Shown piece after piece: positions 8,278 through 18,560 of a DNA stretch of 64,000 nucleotides. This DNA comes from CF-162 sp963667205 (GTDB taxonomy: Bacteria; Chloroflexota; Dehalococcoidia; SM23-28-2; RBG-16-64-32). The position numbers and the translations under genes are program-made. The notes under the pieces were generated by a model. That model did not search any database and was not told the DNA's origin. It saw only the letters and a list, made by a program, of their open reading frames with translations. The first letter of the stretch is position 1, and each line of letters starts with the position of its first letter. Location of the stretch: the NCBI GenBank assembly GCA_963667205.1, contig OY762959.1, positions 2,046,001 to 2,110,000 of the forward strand. Direction: 5' to 3'.

Positions 8278-8875
8278 TCATATCCCTCGTTTTCAGCCAC
8301 ACCATAGCAAGTCGCTGCAGCGTAGTGAAGCCCGCGATCAGCGCCAGCGCCCAGAGTACAGGCGTCAAGACGTTCTCGTCGATGATGTCGTGCACGATCA
8401 GGCCGCCGCCCAGGAGCAGCACGCGCTCCGTGCGCGTGAAGACGCCCTCGCGCAGCTTGAGGCCGATGACTTCGGCCCGCGCGCGCAGGTAGCTCACCAT
8501 GAGCGAGGCGACGACGGCGGCGAAGATCAGGAGTTCCTCCTCGCGGGCGCCGCGGTCGCTGAAGAACCAGAGCAGGCCGAAGAGGACGGCCGCTTCGGAG
8601 AGCCGGTCCATCGTCGCGTCGAAGACGGAGCCGAACGACGTGGCGCGGCCGGTCGCCCGCGCCAGTGAGCCGTCGAGGAAGTCCAGCGCGCTGAACGTCA
8701 GCATGACGATTCCCGCCGCCAGGAAGCGCCCGTCGGCGGCCAGCACGGCGGCAGCGACGTTGCCGCCGAAGCCGGCGAGCGTGAGCATGTTCGGCGTCAC
8801 GCCCAGGCGGGAGAGCAGGTTGACGGCGGGGTCGGTCACCCACTTGGGGGCGGATCGCGGTGTCAGCGCCGGCAT
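8264..8875 (-). CDS. CDP-alcohol phosphatidyltransferase, probable phosphatidylinositol-phosphate synthase
   Basis: 203 residues with several membrane helices. The full CDP-alcohol phosphotransferase signature is present: Asp65, Asp68-Gly69, Ala72-Arg73, Gly82, Asp86 and Asp90 (D-x2-DG-x2-AR-x8-G-x3-D-x3-D). The enzyme moves a phosphatidyl group from CDP-diacylglycerol to an alcohol. Alone it could be a PgsA-type glycerol-phosphate enzyme. Placement in one run with inositol-phosphate synthase, a PimA-like glycosyltransferase and an acyltransferase favours inositol 1-phosphate as acceptor, as in actinobacterial PIP synthase (inference from context). Overlaps the glycosyltransferase gene by one base. 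Confidence 0.85.
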   Translation of the reverse strand: MPALTPRSAPKWVTDPAVNLLSRLGVTPNMLTLAGFGGNVAAAVLAADGRFLAAGIVMLTFSALDFLDGSLARATGRATSFGSVFDATMDRLSEAAVLFGLLWFFSDRGAREEELLIFAAVVASLMVSYLRARAEVIGLKLREGVFTRTERVLLLGGGLIVHDIIDENVLTPVLWALALIAGFTTLQRLAMVWLKTRDMSDSA

Positions 8876-10011
8876 CAGGTGCCGTTCCCGTTGCGGTTCG
8901 CGGCCGTCTCTTCGTAGAAGTCTAGCACTTCCGACGAAACCTCATCCCAGCTCCAGCTGCGGGCGTGGAGCGCTGCGGCCCGGCCCATCGCTTCGCGCAT
9001 TCCGGCGTCGGAGAGCAGCCGCTTGAGCGCTTCGCAGAGCGCATCGCTGTCGCGTGGCGGGACGAGCAGGCCGTGCTCGCCGTCTTTGACGACGGCCGCG
9101 AAACCGGGTATGCGGGAGGCGACGATCGGCACGCCGGAGGCCATGGCTTCGAGCAGGATCAGGCCGAGGCTCTCGTGCCCGGTGTTGGGCGCGCAGAAGA
9201 CATCGCCGCTGCGGTAGTAGCGGGGCAGGTCCTCCTCCGCCACTAAGTCCGTGAAGATGACGTCCTGGACGTTGTTCTGCTCAATGAACCGCTCACAGGC
9301 CGGGCGGATGCCGCCGTCGGGGCCGACGACGATCAGTCTCGTGTCCGGCATCTCGGCCTTCAGCTTTGCGAATGCCTCGATCAGGTAGGGAAGCCCCTTG
9401 CGCTGCTCCTGGCGGCCGACGAAGACGATGTTGCGTTTGGCGTCCATCAGGCTGCGGATCGGCGGCGTCTCCTCGGCGAAGCGCGCGTAGTCGATCCCGC
9501 TTGGGATGATGCGGAAGTCGTCGTCGAAGTACTTGCCGATGAGGTCGAGCGCGGCCTGCGAGTGGGCGATGCGGCCGTGGATGCGGTGCCACCATTGCTG
9601 GAGGATGAACTGTGCGTAGGCGTAGACGCGGCTGCCGGCGTCCCGCGCGGCGTGGAACGTCGCCACGTTCGTCGCCTCTGAGAAGCGCACGAACTGGAAA
9701 GGCAGAAGCGGCACGAACGGCTCGTGGATGTGCACGACGTCGAACTGCTCCCGCGCCAGCAGCTTCTTGACGCGCGACGAGAGGTTGTACGAGAGCGAGA
9801 CGTTGGCGACTGAGCCGCTTGCCGGCAGACCGATTGCGCTGTGGCCGATCACGTGGAGATAGGGCGGTTCTTCCTCTGAGCGCTTCGACGCCGGCGCGAC
9901 GACGGTCACCTCGTGGCCGCGGCGCAGGAAGTGCTGGGAGAGGTTGAAGACGTGCCGGTTGACGCCACCGGGCACCGCCCAGTCGTAGGGTGAGACCAGC
10001 GCGATCTTCAT
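8875..10011 (-). CDS. GT4-family glycosyltransferase, PimA-like
   Basis: 378 residues, GT-B fold. The N-terminus reads MKIALVSPYDWAVPGGVNRH, which strongly resembles the start of mycobacterial PimA, including the PGGV loop that contacts the GDP-mannose phosphate. The C-domain has the EX7E motif (ESLGLILLE) followed by GVPIVAS for nucleotide-sugar binding. By context it would add mannose or another hexose to phosphatidylinositol on the inner membrane face. Its ATG overlaps the stop of the PHP gene (ATGA), indicating translational coupling. Sugar specificity cannot be read from sequence alone. Confidence 0.85.
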   Translation of the reverse strand: MKIALVSPYDWAVPGGVNRHVFNLSQHFLRRGHEVTVVAPASKRSEEEPPYLHVIGHSAIGLPASGSVANVSLSYNLSSRVKKLLAREQFDVVHIHEPFVPLLPFQFVRFSEATNVATFHAARDAGSRVYAYAQFILQQWWHRIHGRIAHSQAALDLIGKYFDDDFRIIPSGIDYARFAEETPPIRSLMDAKRNIVFVGRQEQRKGLPYLIEAFAKLKAEMPDTRLIVVGPDGGIRPACERFIEQNNVQDVIFTDLVAEEDLPRYYRSGDVFCAPNTGHESLGLILLEAMASGVPIVASRIPGFAAVVKDGEHGLLVPPRDSDALCEALKRLLSDAGMREAMGRAAALHARSWSWDEVSSEVLDFYEETAANRNGNGT

Positions 10012-10766
10012 CGCACGCCCACGATCCGCTGGACGAAGCTGCGCGCCGTCGGGCCCCAGCCCATCGCGCGCGGCGTCGCCATGATGCCGCGATACGTCTG
10101 CCGGACCACGCTTCCGTATCCGATCTCGCGCAGCGAGGGGTGCCGGCCGCTGATACCGCGCGTCGTCCGGGCGGCGATCGCGCTGCGCAGGTCGTCTGCG
10201 CTCGTCCCATCGAACTCGGTGTGGGCGGTGCCGACAACGGGCAGGAAGTGGGCGTCGCTGCCGCCAGCTTCGGCCAGGCCGAACTCGTCCCGGTTGAGGC
10301 GCCGGGCCCTGCGCGCGCTGATCCGTCCAGCGGGGGTCTGGTTCGTGACCTCGATGGCGTCGACGTGGACGCCATCATTTCCGTTCGTCAGGATCCGGCG
10401 CAGGTGGCGGAGGCCCAGGCCGCGCGTCAACCACGTGAGCGGATGCGGCACGACGGCCAGTCCGCCCAGGCGGTGGATGGCGGCCAGCGTCTCCTCAACC
10501 GGTCGCAGCGAGGGCGGCGGCTCCTCGACGAAGAGCGCCAGGATGTGGCCTTCGATCGTCGTCACCTCCATGCCGGGGATCACCTCGAACCGGTAGCGGC
10601 CGTTAGCGCAGCGCTCGCGGGCCTCCCTGGCGCCGTCCAGGCTGTCGTGGTCGGTGACGGCGATCAGGTCGAGGTCGGTCTCCGATTCGACGTGGTCCAG
10701 CAGCTCGGGCACGTCGTACATGCCGTCGCTGTGGGAGGTGTGGACGTGCAGGTCGGCCTTACCCAC
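10008..10766 (-). CDS. PHP-domain metal-dependent phosphoesterase
   Basis: About 252 residues from a GTG at 10766 that overlaps the stop of the acyltransferase gene (TAGTG); a longer frame reaching 10847 would sit inside that gene. PHP motifs are complete: DLHVHTSHSDG, VTDHDS, PGMEVTT, VPHP and GGSDAH provide the His/Asp/Glu metal ligands. Relatives hydrolyse phosphate monoesters or short nucleotides. Sitting between an acyltransferase and a PimA-like enzyme, it is a candidate for the phosphatase that would convert phosphatidylinositol phosphate to phosphatidylinositol (inference). Confidence 0.8.
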   Translation of the reverse strand: MGKADLHVHTSHSDGMYDVPELLDHVESETDLDLIAVTDHDSLDGAREARERCANGRYRFEVIPGMEVTTIEGHILALFVEEPPPSLRPVEETLAAIHRLGGLAVVPHPLTWLTRGLGLRHLRRILTNGNDGVHVDAIEVTNQTPAGRISARRARRLNRDEFGLAEAGGSDAHFLPVVGTAHTEFDGTSADDLRSAIAARTTRGISGRHPSLREIGYGSVVRQTYRGIMATPRAMGWGPTARSFVQRIVGVR

Positions 10767-11680
10767 TAGACTGCGGCCTCTTCCGTCTCCGGCACGGACT
10801 GTGGTTCGCGGGGTTCGGTGTCCCAGATGCGCTCCAGCACCATCCACTGGTCTGGTTCGGCGCGCAGGCGCACTTCGAGACGCGAGATGTACTCAAGCAT
10901 CGCCGTGCGCACGTCGGCCTGCAGGTCGTCAGAGCGCTCCACCTCGATCGGCGACTGGGACTCGGCGTCGATCAGGTAGCGGCCACGGCGCGAGGAGAAC
11001 GACGGCACGATCGCCGCGCCGGTGCGCAGGGCGACTTCGATGGGGCCGGTCGGCATCCAGGTCTCTTCGCCGAAGAAGGGGAGCAGCATCTTCGGCCCGG
11101 AAATGTCGCGGTCGCCCATGAGCGCCACCGTACCACCGTCGCGCAGAATCCGCATGATGCGCTTGGCGGACGGCACGCCGACGGGCATGAACTCCACTCC
11201 GTGCGTCTGGCGAATGCTGTTGAGCATCCGCGCAAGGCGCTCCGGCTTGACGGGCTCGGTGACGGCGAAGCAGGGGATCTTCAGCGGCACGAGGCCCTGT
11301 CCCGCCATCTCAGCGTTGCCGATGTGCGCGCTCAGCATGACGACGCCCCGGCCGCTGTCGTTGTTTGCGCGGACGTACTCCTCGATGCCGGTGTAGATGA
11401 GACGCTCGCGGAAGAACTGGTCGAGGTCCATGCGCGGCAGCTGTGCAAGGTCCGCGTAGTAGTAGCCGACGTTGCGGAAGACTGCTTTGGCTATCTGTCG
11501 CAGCTGTGACTTCGGGGCGTCAGGCATGACGTGCCGCAGGTTGTCCCAGACGTTGCGCCGGGCCGACGGCGCGAGCTTGTATCCGAGTCGGCCCACTATT
11601 TCAGCGATGCCGTAGAGCAGCGGCAGCGGCAACCGTCCCAGCACGCGAAAACCGAACCAGAAGACGAGATATCTCAGCAC
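10766..11680 (-). CDS. LpxL/HtrB-type lysophospholipid acyltransferase, probable phosphatidylinositol mannoside acyltransferase
   Basis: 304 residues. An N-terminal hydrophobic segment is followed by the HX4E catalytic motif (His119...Glu124 in SAHIGNAE) of the LpxL/HtrB and mycobacterial PatA families, and by MGDRDISG and PFFGE substrate-pocket motifs. Such enzymes transfer an acyl chain from acyl-CoA or acyl-ACP to a glycolipid at the inner leaflet. No lipid A genes are in the window, and the neighbours are Ino1, a PimA-like transferase and a CDP-alcohol transferase, the same set as in the actinobacterial PIM cluster, which favours a PIM-like acceptor. Confidence 0.85.
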   Translation of the reverse strand: MLRYLVFWFGFRVLGRLPLPLLYGIAEIVGRLGYKLAPSARRNVWDNLRHVMPDAPKSQLRQIAKAVFRNVGYYYADLAQLPRMDLDQFFRERLIYTGIEEYVRANNDSGRGVVMLSAHIGNAEMAGQGLVPLKIPCFAVTEPVKPERLARMLNSIRQTHGVEFMPVGVPSAKRIMRILRDGGTVALMGDRDISGPKMLLPFFGEETWMPTGPIEVALRTGAAIVPSFSSRRGRYLIDAESQSPIEVERSDDLQADVRTAMLEYISRLEVRLRAEPDQWMVLERIWDTEPREPQSVPETEEAAV

Positions 11681-11754
11681 AGAGAAAGTATACGCGGAGT
11701 GGTCGGCGGACAGTGGCCAGGGTCACACCACCCCTTGGGACGGGTTTACGGTGG

Positions 11755-13320
<1,566 letters not shown>

Positions 13321-13325
13321 GCGGC

Positions 13326-13353
13326 CACTATAACGAAATATTTCGTTATAGTG
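13326..13353. promoter_or_regulatory. perfect 28-bp palindrome (operator candidate) overlapping the ino1 promoter
   Basis: The left half reads CACTATAACGAAAT and the right half is its exact reverse complement, with no spacer. It ends 5 bases before the ino1 ATG and is strongly AT-rich in a GC-rich region. On the minus strand it contains TATAGT (13332-13327), 6 bases from the ATG, so a bound protein would block the promoter. The rest of the gap to truB (13354-13495) holds no gene or clear signal. Confidence 0.8.
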
Positions 13354-13495
13354 CCACCGGCGACGTTGATCTGAGAACGTCAGGCATAGTCGGTCAATCC
13401 CGTTAACTCGCTGAAGATACGGCGAGTCAACGTCGGCCTCGGCGTATCGCAGGCAGCGGGCTGTCCAAAGATCGGCCCCGCTCTAGAGGGCCGCG

Positions 13496-14428
13496 CTAGC
13501 CGGTCGGGAAGATCTTGTGCGGGTGCCACAGCTCCGTGGCCGCCTGGTAGCGGAGGATGCCGATCAGCGAGCCGTCCTCGGCGTAGCCGCGCACCTGCAG
13601 CGCGTCCGAGAGTGGGCCGGCACTCCGTAGGGTTTCCTCATCGTCGATTCGCGCCGACTGGCCGTGCCGGAGGTCATTCTCGTCCTCGATCGGCACGGTG
13701 AGAGAGGGCAGCTGCGTTAGGCCGCAGTCGATCGGTTGCATGGTGTCCGGCCAGGTCCCGTCAGCGAACGCCGCCTCCAGCGCCGCCTCGTCCAGCGCGT
13801 CCTCGACCGGGAACGGCCCGACGCGGGTGCGGGTGAGCGCGGAGAGGTGCGCTCCGCAGCCGAGCGCCTGGCCGAGATCGTGCGCCAGGCTGCGGATGTA
13901 CGTGCCGCGGCTGCACTCGACTTCGATCTCCGCTTCCGGTGGCTCGAAGCGGAGGAGGTCCAGGCGGTGGATCGTCACTGTGCGCGGCGCCAGCTCGACC
14001 CTCTCGCCCTTGCGGGCGCGCTCGTACGCAGGGCGTCCGCCGACCTTGATCGCGCTGTGAGCCGGCGGCCGTTGCTCGATCTCGCCGCTGAAGGCGGCCA
14101 GCGCCTCGCGGAGGGCGGCATCGCTGACGTCAACATCGTGCGTCGCGACAACCTCGCCCTCGGCGTCGTAGGTATCCGTCTCGGTGCCCAGGCAGACGGT
14201 GCCGCGGTAGACCTTGGGCAGGTCCATCAGGTACTCGGTGATGCGCACGGCGGCGCCGACGCAGACGAGCAGCACGCCCTCTGCCAACGGGTCGAGCGTG
14301 CCCGCGTGGCCGACGCGGCGCAGTCCGCTGCCCTTGCGAACGAGGCCGATGACGCTGAACGACGTGCGGCCGCGTGGTTTGTTGAAGTTGAGGATGCCAC
14401 CGGAAGCGGCGAGTGGTTGCGCATCCAT
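13496..14428 (-). CDS. truB: tRNA pseudouridine(55) synthase
   Basis: 310 residues, usual length. TruB makes pseudouridine 55 in the T loop of most tRNAs. The catalytic-aspartate motif appears as GHAGTLDPLAEGVLL, preceded by KPRGRTSF. Further motifs are QRPPAHSAIKVGG and CSRGTYIRSLAHDLG, and a C-terminal PUA-like region follows. It is the last gene of the nusA-infB run, 7 bases after rbfA. Confidence 0.93.
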   Translation of the reverse strand: MDAQPLAASGGILNFNKPRGRTSFSVIGLVRKGSGLRRVGHAGTLDPLAEGVLLVCVGAAVRITEYLMDLPKVYRGTVCLGTETDTYDAEGEVVATHDVDVSDAALREALAAFSGEIEQRPPAHSAIKVGGRPAYERARKGERVELAPRTVTIHRLDLLRFEPPEAEIEVECSRGTYIRSLAHDLGQALGCGAHLSALTRTRVGPFPVEDALDEAALEAAFADGTWPDTMQPIDCGLTQLPSLTVPIEDENDLRHGQSARIDDEETLRSAGPLSDALQVRGYAEDGSLIGILRYQAATELWHPHKIFPTG

Positions 14429-14435
14429 CGCTGTC

Positions 14436-14801
14436 TTATTCCGCCGGCGGTTCGCGCTTTGCCGCCACCTGCTTCAGGAGGTCGAGCATGCGCGCGCCTT
14501 CTTCGATCGTGTGATCGGCCTCGAACTCGAATGTCGGCACGCGGCGGATGTGCACCCGCGCCATCAGCTGCCTGCGCAGGAAGGGCGCGGCGTTGTTGAG
14601 AGCCACAAGCGACCTCGCCTGCTGCTTCTCCTCCTCTACCAGGATGCTGACGTAGACGGTGGCGTGCTCCAGGTCGGGCGAGACGTCGACGCTGGTGATG
14701 CTGATCATGCCCTTGATGCGGGGGTCGCGAAGCTCGCTGCTGATGAGGCCGGCCAGCTCGCTGCGAAAGAGCCCGCTCAGGCGCTCAGTCCTTCTGCTCA
14801 T
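14436..14801 (-). CDS. rbfA: 30S ribosome-binding factor A
   Basis: 121 residues, a single KH-like domain. The starting SRRTERLSGLFRSELAGLIS helix and DPRIKGMISITSVDVSPDL are typical of RbfA, a 16S rRNA 5'-end maturation and cold-shock factor. It lies between infB and truB, its usual place, with 60 bases after infB and 7 before truB. Confidence 0.92.
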   Translation of the reverse strand: MSRRTERLSGLFRSELAGLISSELRDPRIKGMISITSVDVSPDLEHATVYVSILVEEEKQQARSLVALNNAAPFLRRQLMARVHIRRVPTFEFEADHTIEEGARMLDLLKQVAAKREPPAE

Positions 14802-14861
14802 CGTTGTCTCTTCTCGGGGGCGTCGCGGTCCGGCGGGTATCCGTCCCTGCCGTCGGGCCGT

Positions 14862-16661
14862 CTAGCCCTTCTGCTCGGTGTGGAAGGCCTCGATGACGTC
14901 GCCCTCCTCGAAGGCATCGAACCCCTCGACGCCGATGCCGCATTCGAGGCCGTTGGCGACCTCGCGCACGTCGTCCTTGAAGCGGCGCAGGCTGGAGACG
15001 CGGGACTCGTGCGTGAGGATGCCGTCGCGCAGGACGCGGGCGAGCGAGTTCCGTCGAATGAGGCCGTCGGTGACCATGCAGCCAGCGATCTTGCCGCCGC
15101 GCACCTTGAACATCGCGCGAACCTCCGCGAAGCCGTCGTGCACGTCCACGAAGACGGGGTCCATCAGGCCCTTCACGGCGACGTCGATGTCTTCGATCAG
15201 TTCGTAGATGATGTTGTACAGGCGAATGTCGACGCCTTCGATCTCGGCCTTCTTCTTGGCGCCGAGGTCGGTCTTCACGGTGAAGCCCACGATAATCGCG
15301 CGCGAAGCCGTCGCCAGCATGACGTCCGACTCGCTGACGTTGCCGGTGCCGGTGCTGATGACATGCACGCGCACCTCTTCGCCGCTCAGCCTCTCGATTG
15401 AGCTGCGGATCGCTTCGATGCTGCCGACGGCGTCTGCTTTGATTACGATGTTCAGGTCCTTGACGCGCCCGGCGGCGATGTCACCCGACACCGCCTCCAG
15501 CGTCACGGCGCGGGTTGCACCCTCGTTCTGGTCACGCGCTCGGCTCTCGGCCAGGTCGCGGGCCTCGCGTTCGTTGTCGAGGACGACGAACGTGTCGCCG
15601 GAGCGCGGCACTGTGTGCAGTCCCATCACTTCGACTGGCGTCGAGGGGCCGGCTTCCTTCACCCGCTCACCCTTGTCGTCGAACATCGCTTTGACCTTGC
15701 CGTAGGAGGCGCCGGCGACCACGATGGCGCCCGGGCGCAGGGTGCCCTTCTGCACGATGACGGTCGCCATCGGGCCGCGGCTCTGGTCCTTCCGCGATTC
15801 AACGATGGCGCCTTCGGCCGCGCGATCGGGGTTGGCCTTCAACTCCGCCACTTCGGCGACCAGAAGAATGTGCTCCAGCAGGTCGTCGAGGCCCTCCCTG
15901 GTCTTGGCGGAAAGCGGGACGGCGATGACGTCGCCACCGAAGTCTTCGATGATGATGTTGTTCTGAGTCAGCTGCTGCTTGACGTTATCGGCGTTGGCCG
16001 CGGGCAGGTCTATCTTGTTGATGGCGATGATGATCGGCACGTCGGCGGCCTTCGCGTGGTTGATCGCCTCTTTCGTCTGCGGCATGATGCCGTCGTCGGC
16101 GGCCACGACCAGGACGGCGATGTCCGTGAGGCTGGCGCCGCGCGCGCGCATCTCCGTGAACGCTTCGTGGCCGGGTGTGTCGATGAAGGTGATGTTGTGG
16201 TCCTTGACCGTCACCTGGTAGGCGCCGATGTGCTGCGTGATGGCGCCGACTTCCTGCGCCGTGACGTTCGTCTCGCGGATGGCGTCGAGGATGCTGGTCT
16301 TGCCGTGGTCGACGTGGCCCATCACGGTGACGATGGGCGGCCGCGGCTGCAGGCTCTTTTTGTCCTCGGGCTCCGCGACTTCTTCTTCGCCGGCCGCCGG
16401 CGCGCCCTCTTCCGCTGCGGTCGCCGCCGGCGCGTCGCTTTGCTCGACGGCGAAGCCGAGGTCGTCGGCGACCGAAGAGGCGACGGCGAAGTCGACGCTC
16501 TGGTTGACGGAGGCCATCACGCCGCGCTTCATCAGCTCTTTGATGATGTCGACGTGGGAAAGGCTGAGCAGCTCGCCCAGATCGCGCACCATGATCGAGG
16601 ACGGTAACGCCAGCGTGGGCTTTTCGGCGACGGGCGCGCCCTTTTCGTCCTGGTCTGTCAC
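14862..16661 (-). CDS. infB: translation initiation factor IF-2
   Basis: 599 residues from a GTG at 16661, chosen because GGAGG lies 7 bases upstream and the codon overlaps the ylxR stop (GTGA); the same frame extends to 16793 inside ylxR. An IF2_N domain (IMVRDLGELLSLSHVDIIKELM) is followed by a short linker, the GTPase domain (GHVDHGKTS, DTPGHEAF, NKID) and the C-terminal domains that bind formyl-Met-tRNA. The N-terminal region is short compared with many IF-2 proteins, similar to other compact forms. Confidence 0.94.
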   Translation of the reverse strand: MTDQDEKGAPVAEKPTLALPSSIMVRDLGELLSLSHVDIIKELMKRGVMASVNQSVDFAVASSVADDLGFAVEQSDAPAATAAEEGAPAAGEEEVAEPEDKKSLQPRPPIVTVMGHVDHGKTSILDAIRETNVTAQEVGAITQHIGAYQVTVKDHNITFIDTPGHEAFTEMRARGASLTDIAVLVVAADDGIMPQTKEAINHAKAADVPIIIAINKIDLPAANADNVKQQLTQNNIIIEDFGGDVIAVPLSAKTREGLDDLLEHILLVAEVAELKANPDRAAEGAIVESRKDQSRGPMATVIVQKGTLRPGAIVVAGASYGKVKAMFDDKGERVKEAGPSTPVEVMGLHTVPRSGDTFVVLDNEREARDLAESRARDQNEGATRAVTLEAVSGDIAAGRVKDLNIVIKADAVGSIEAIRSSIERLSGEEVRVHVISTGTGNVSESDVMLATASRAIIVGFTVKTDLGAKKKAEIEGVDIRLYNIIYELIEDIDVAVKGLMDPVFVDVHDGFAEVRAMFKVRGGKIAGCMVTDGLIRRNSLARVLRDGILTHESRVSSLRRFKDDVREVANGLECGIGVEGFDAFEEGDVIEAFHTEQKG

Positions 16662-16951
16662 AGGCTGCCTCCGGGGTTGGCGGCAGCGTACTCGCGGAGG
16701 GCTGCGGCGTCCTTCGCGGTCAGCTTTGCCTTGAGCGAGTATTCGAGGCGGCCCTTGCTCAGCGCCACGTCCCAGCAGTCGGCCTCGCCGCAAACGTAGG
16801 CGCCGCGCCCGGCCAGCTTACCGGTGGGGTCGGCGACGATGCCGTCAGCGGTCCGCGCGATGCGAACGAGGCCGCGCTTGTTGGTCGTCGTTCTGCAGGC
16901 GATGCAGGTGCGCTGAGGCAGGGGGCGTACGTGGGTCTTGGTCGCGGTCAA
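16658..16951 (-). CDS. ylxR: YlxR-family RNA-binding protein
   Basis: About 97 residues from a TTG at 16951 that overlaps the nusA stop (TTGA); an ATG at 16996 in the same frame would start inside nusA. The PQRTCIACRTTTNKRGLVRI and GKLAGRGAYVCGEADCW segments are the YlxR (DUF448) signature with two conserved Cys pairs. YlxR proteins sit between nusA and infB in many bacteria and are linked to translation and RNase P. Start choice is the main uncertainty. Confidence 0.85.
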   Translation of the reverse strand: MTATKTHVRPLPQRTCIACRTTTNKRGLVRIARTADGIVADPTGKLAGRGAYVCGEADCWDVALSKGRLEYSLKAKLTAKDAAALREYAAANPGGSL

Positions 16952-18474
16952 TCGTCGGCTTCTTTCTCTTCGGCCTCTTCGGCCTCTTCGGACCACCCGA
17001 ACTGATCGAGGCCGGTTTCGAAGTCGATGTCTTCTTCCTCTTCGTCGCCCTCGACCACAGCGGCCAGGCGTTTGCCCTTCCGGGCGGCCTTCTTGCCCTT
17101 CTCTTCGGCGGCTGCATCGGCGTCGGATTTGCCTTTGCCCTTCTTGGCCTTCTTGGGGGCCGGCGTCATTGCGGGCGCCAGGTCCTCGGCGAAGCGAAGG
17201 CCTCCGGCCGCGGCCGGCTCAGCGGTGGCGGGCGCTCGCTGGGCCGGCGGGGCTGAGGCGGCGGCTTCCTCGCCCTCTTCCGCCTCCACTACCTCCATCC
17301 ACGGCTCGGGCGCTTCGGCGCGCTGCGCCTGCTCCGCTGTGGACACGGAAGCTTCTTCCGGTGCGGGGGCGACGGGAGCCGGGGCGGGCCCCGCGGCAGC
17401 GATCGCCGCCTGCTCAGCCGCGACTTCAGCCGCCACCTCGGGGCTCATCGCCGATTCGGGCTTGATGTCGATCCGCCAGCCGGTGAGCTTGGCCGCCAGC
17501 CGTGCGTTCTGGCCTTCTTTGCCGATCGCCAGCGAGAGCTGACGGTCGGGGACGATGACGGAGGCAGTGTTCTCTTCTTCATCGATGCGCACGGTCAGCA
17601 CCTGCGCCGGGCTGAGGGCGTTGCCGACGAAGCGCGAGGGGTTCTCGTCCCACTGGATGACGTCGATCCGCTCGCCGTTGAGTTCGTTGACGATGTTCTG
17701 GATGCGGATGCCGCGCAGGCCGACGCAGGAGCCGACGGCGTCCACGCCTTCCTGCCGCGCGGTGACCGCTACCTTGCTGCGGTAGCCCGCTTCGCGCGCG
17801 ATCGATTTGATTTCGACGATCCCGCGGTAGATCTCCGGCACTTCCAGCTCGAACAGGCGCTTGAGCAGGTTCTTGTGCGTTCGCGAAAGCACCAGCTGGG
17901 GGCCGCGGATGGAGCGGCGCACCTCCAGCAGGAAGAACTTCATGCGCTGGCCGCCTCGGTAGTGCTCGTTCCGCACCTGCTCCGTGATCGGGAAGACGCC
18001 TTCGGTCTTGCCGAGGTCGACGACGATGTGCTTCGGCTCAAGGCGCTGGATTACGCCGGAGACGATGTCGCTGGCGCGGCTCGAGAACTCCTCGAAGACC
18101 ATCTCTCGCTCGGCTTCACGCAGCTTTTGGAGGACGACCTGCTTGGCCGTCTGGGCGGCGATGCGGCCAGCGGCGCCGGGGTGTATCTCATCGCGCAGGA
18201 CGTCGCCGATCTGGGCGTCCGGCTTGCGCTTGCGGGCGTCCTGGATCGTGATTTCCGCTGCCTCTTCTTCGATCTCTTGCACGACGGTGTACTGCTGGTA
18301 GACGTGGTGCTCGCCGGTCTCACGGTCGATGCGGACGGCCAGATCGCCGCTCATGGCGATGTCTTTCTTGTACGCGGAGACGAGGGCGGCCTCCATAGCA
18401 TCGAGGACCACCTCTTGCGGCAGATTCTTCTCTGCCGCCAGCTGCGTTATGGCGATCATGAACTCGCTTTTCAC
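16948..18474 (-). CDS. nusA: transcription termination/antitermination factor NusA
   Basis: 508 residues from a GTG at 18474, matching the usual MKSE(L/F)MIAITQLAAEKNLP start; AGGAGG lies 12 bases upstream. The N-terminal RNA polymerase-binding domain, S1 domain and two KH domains (GSCVGLRGIRIQNIVNELNG, IGKEGQNARLAAKLTGWRIDI) are present. The ~150-residue C-terminal tail is low-complexity, first Ala/Pro-rich, then Lys-rich (KKAKKGKGK) and finally acidic (DEEEEDIDFE), in place of ordered repeats. First gene of the nusA-ylxR-infB-rbfA-truB run. No rimP gene precedes it. Confidence 0.92.
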   Translation of the reverse strand: MKSEFMIAITQLAAEKNLPQEVVLDAMEAALVSAYKKDIAMSGDLAVRIDRETGEHHVYQQYTVVQEIEEEAAEITIQDARKRKPDAQIGDVLRDEIHPGAAGRIAAQTAKQVVLQKLREAEREMVFEEFSSRASDIVSGVIQRLEPKHIVVDLGKTEGVFPITEQVRNEHYRGGQRMKFFLLEVRRSIRGPQLVLSRTHKNLLKRLFELEVPEIYRGIVEIKSIAREAGYRSKVAVTARQEGVDAVGSCVGLRGIRIQNIVNELNGERIDVIQWDENPSRFVGNALSPAQVLTVRIDEEENTASVIVPDRQLSLAIGKEGQNARLAAKLTGWRIDIKPESAMSPEVAAEVAAEQAAIAAAGPAPAPVAPAPEEASVSTAEQAQRAEAPEPWMEVVEAEEGEEAAASAPPAQRAPATAEPAAAGGLRFAEDLAPAMTPAPKKAKKGKGKSDADAAAEEKGKKAARKGKRLAAVVEGDEEEEDIDFETGLDQFGWSEEAEEAEEKEADD

Positions 18475-18522
18475 GGCCCCGGCAAACCTCCTGTCGCCCC
18501 TTCCGGTCCGTTTCGCAGGGCC

Positions 18523-18543
18523 AAAAAAAAGCGGGTGCCACCC
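18523..18543 (-). terminator. short hairpin plus U8 run in the nusA leader
   Basis: On the minus strand GGGT-GGC-ACCC forms a 4-bp stem, followed two bases later by eight consecutive T. The stem is weak, but the T run is the longest in the vicinity. It lies 49 bases before the nusA start, downstream of the methyltransferase gene on the same strand. It may end that transcript or attenuate nusA. Confidence 0.35.
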
Positions 18544-18560
18544 CACTTTTCAAAAGGAGC

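Noticed and set aside
9293..10378. A 361-codon minus-strand frame overlapping the PimA-like and PHP genes in another phase
   Set aside because: Arg/Ala/Pro-rich shadow sequence without motifs; both real genes are clear.
18523..18545. T-box-like GGGTGGCACC sequence in the nusA leader
   Set aside because: It resembles the T-box bulge consensus, but there is no stem I, specifier loop or downstream terminator/antiterminator pair, and nusA is not a typical T-box target.
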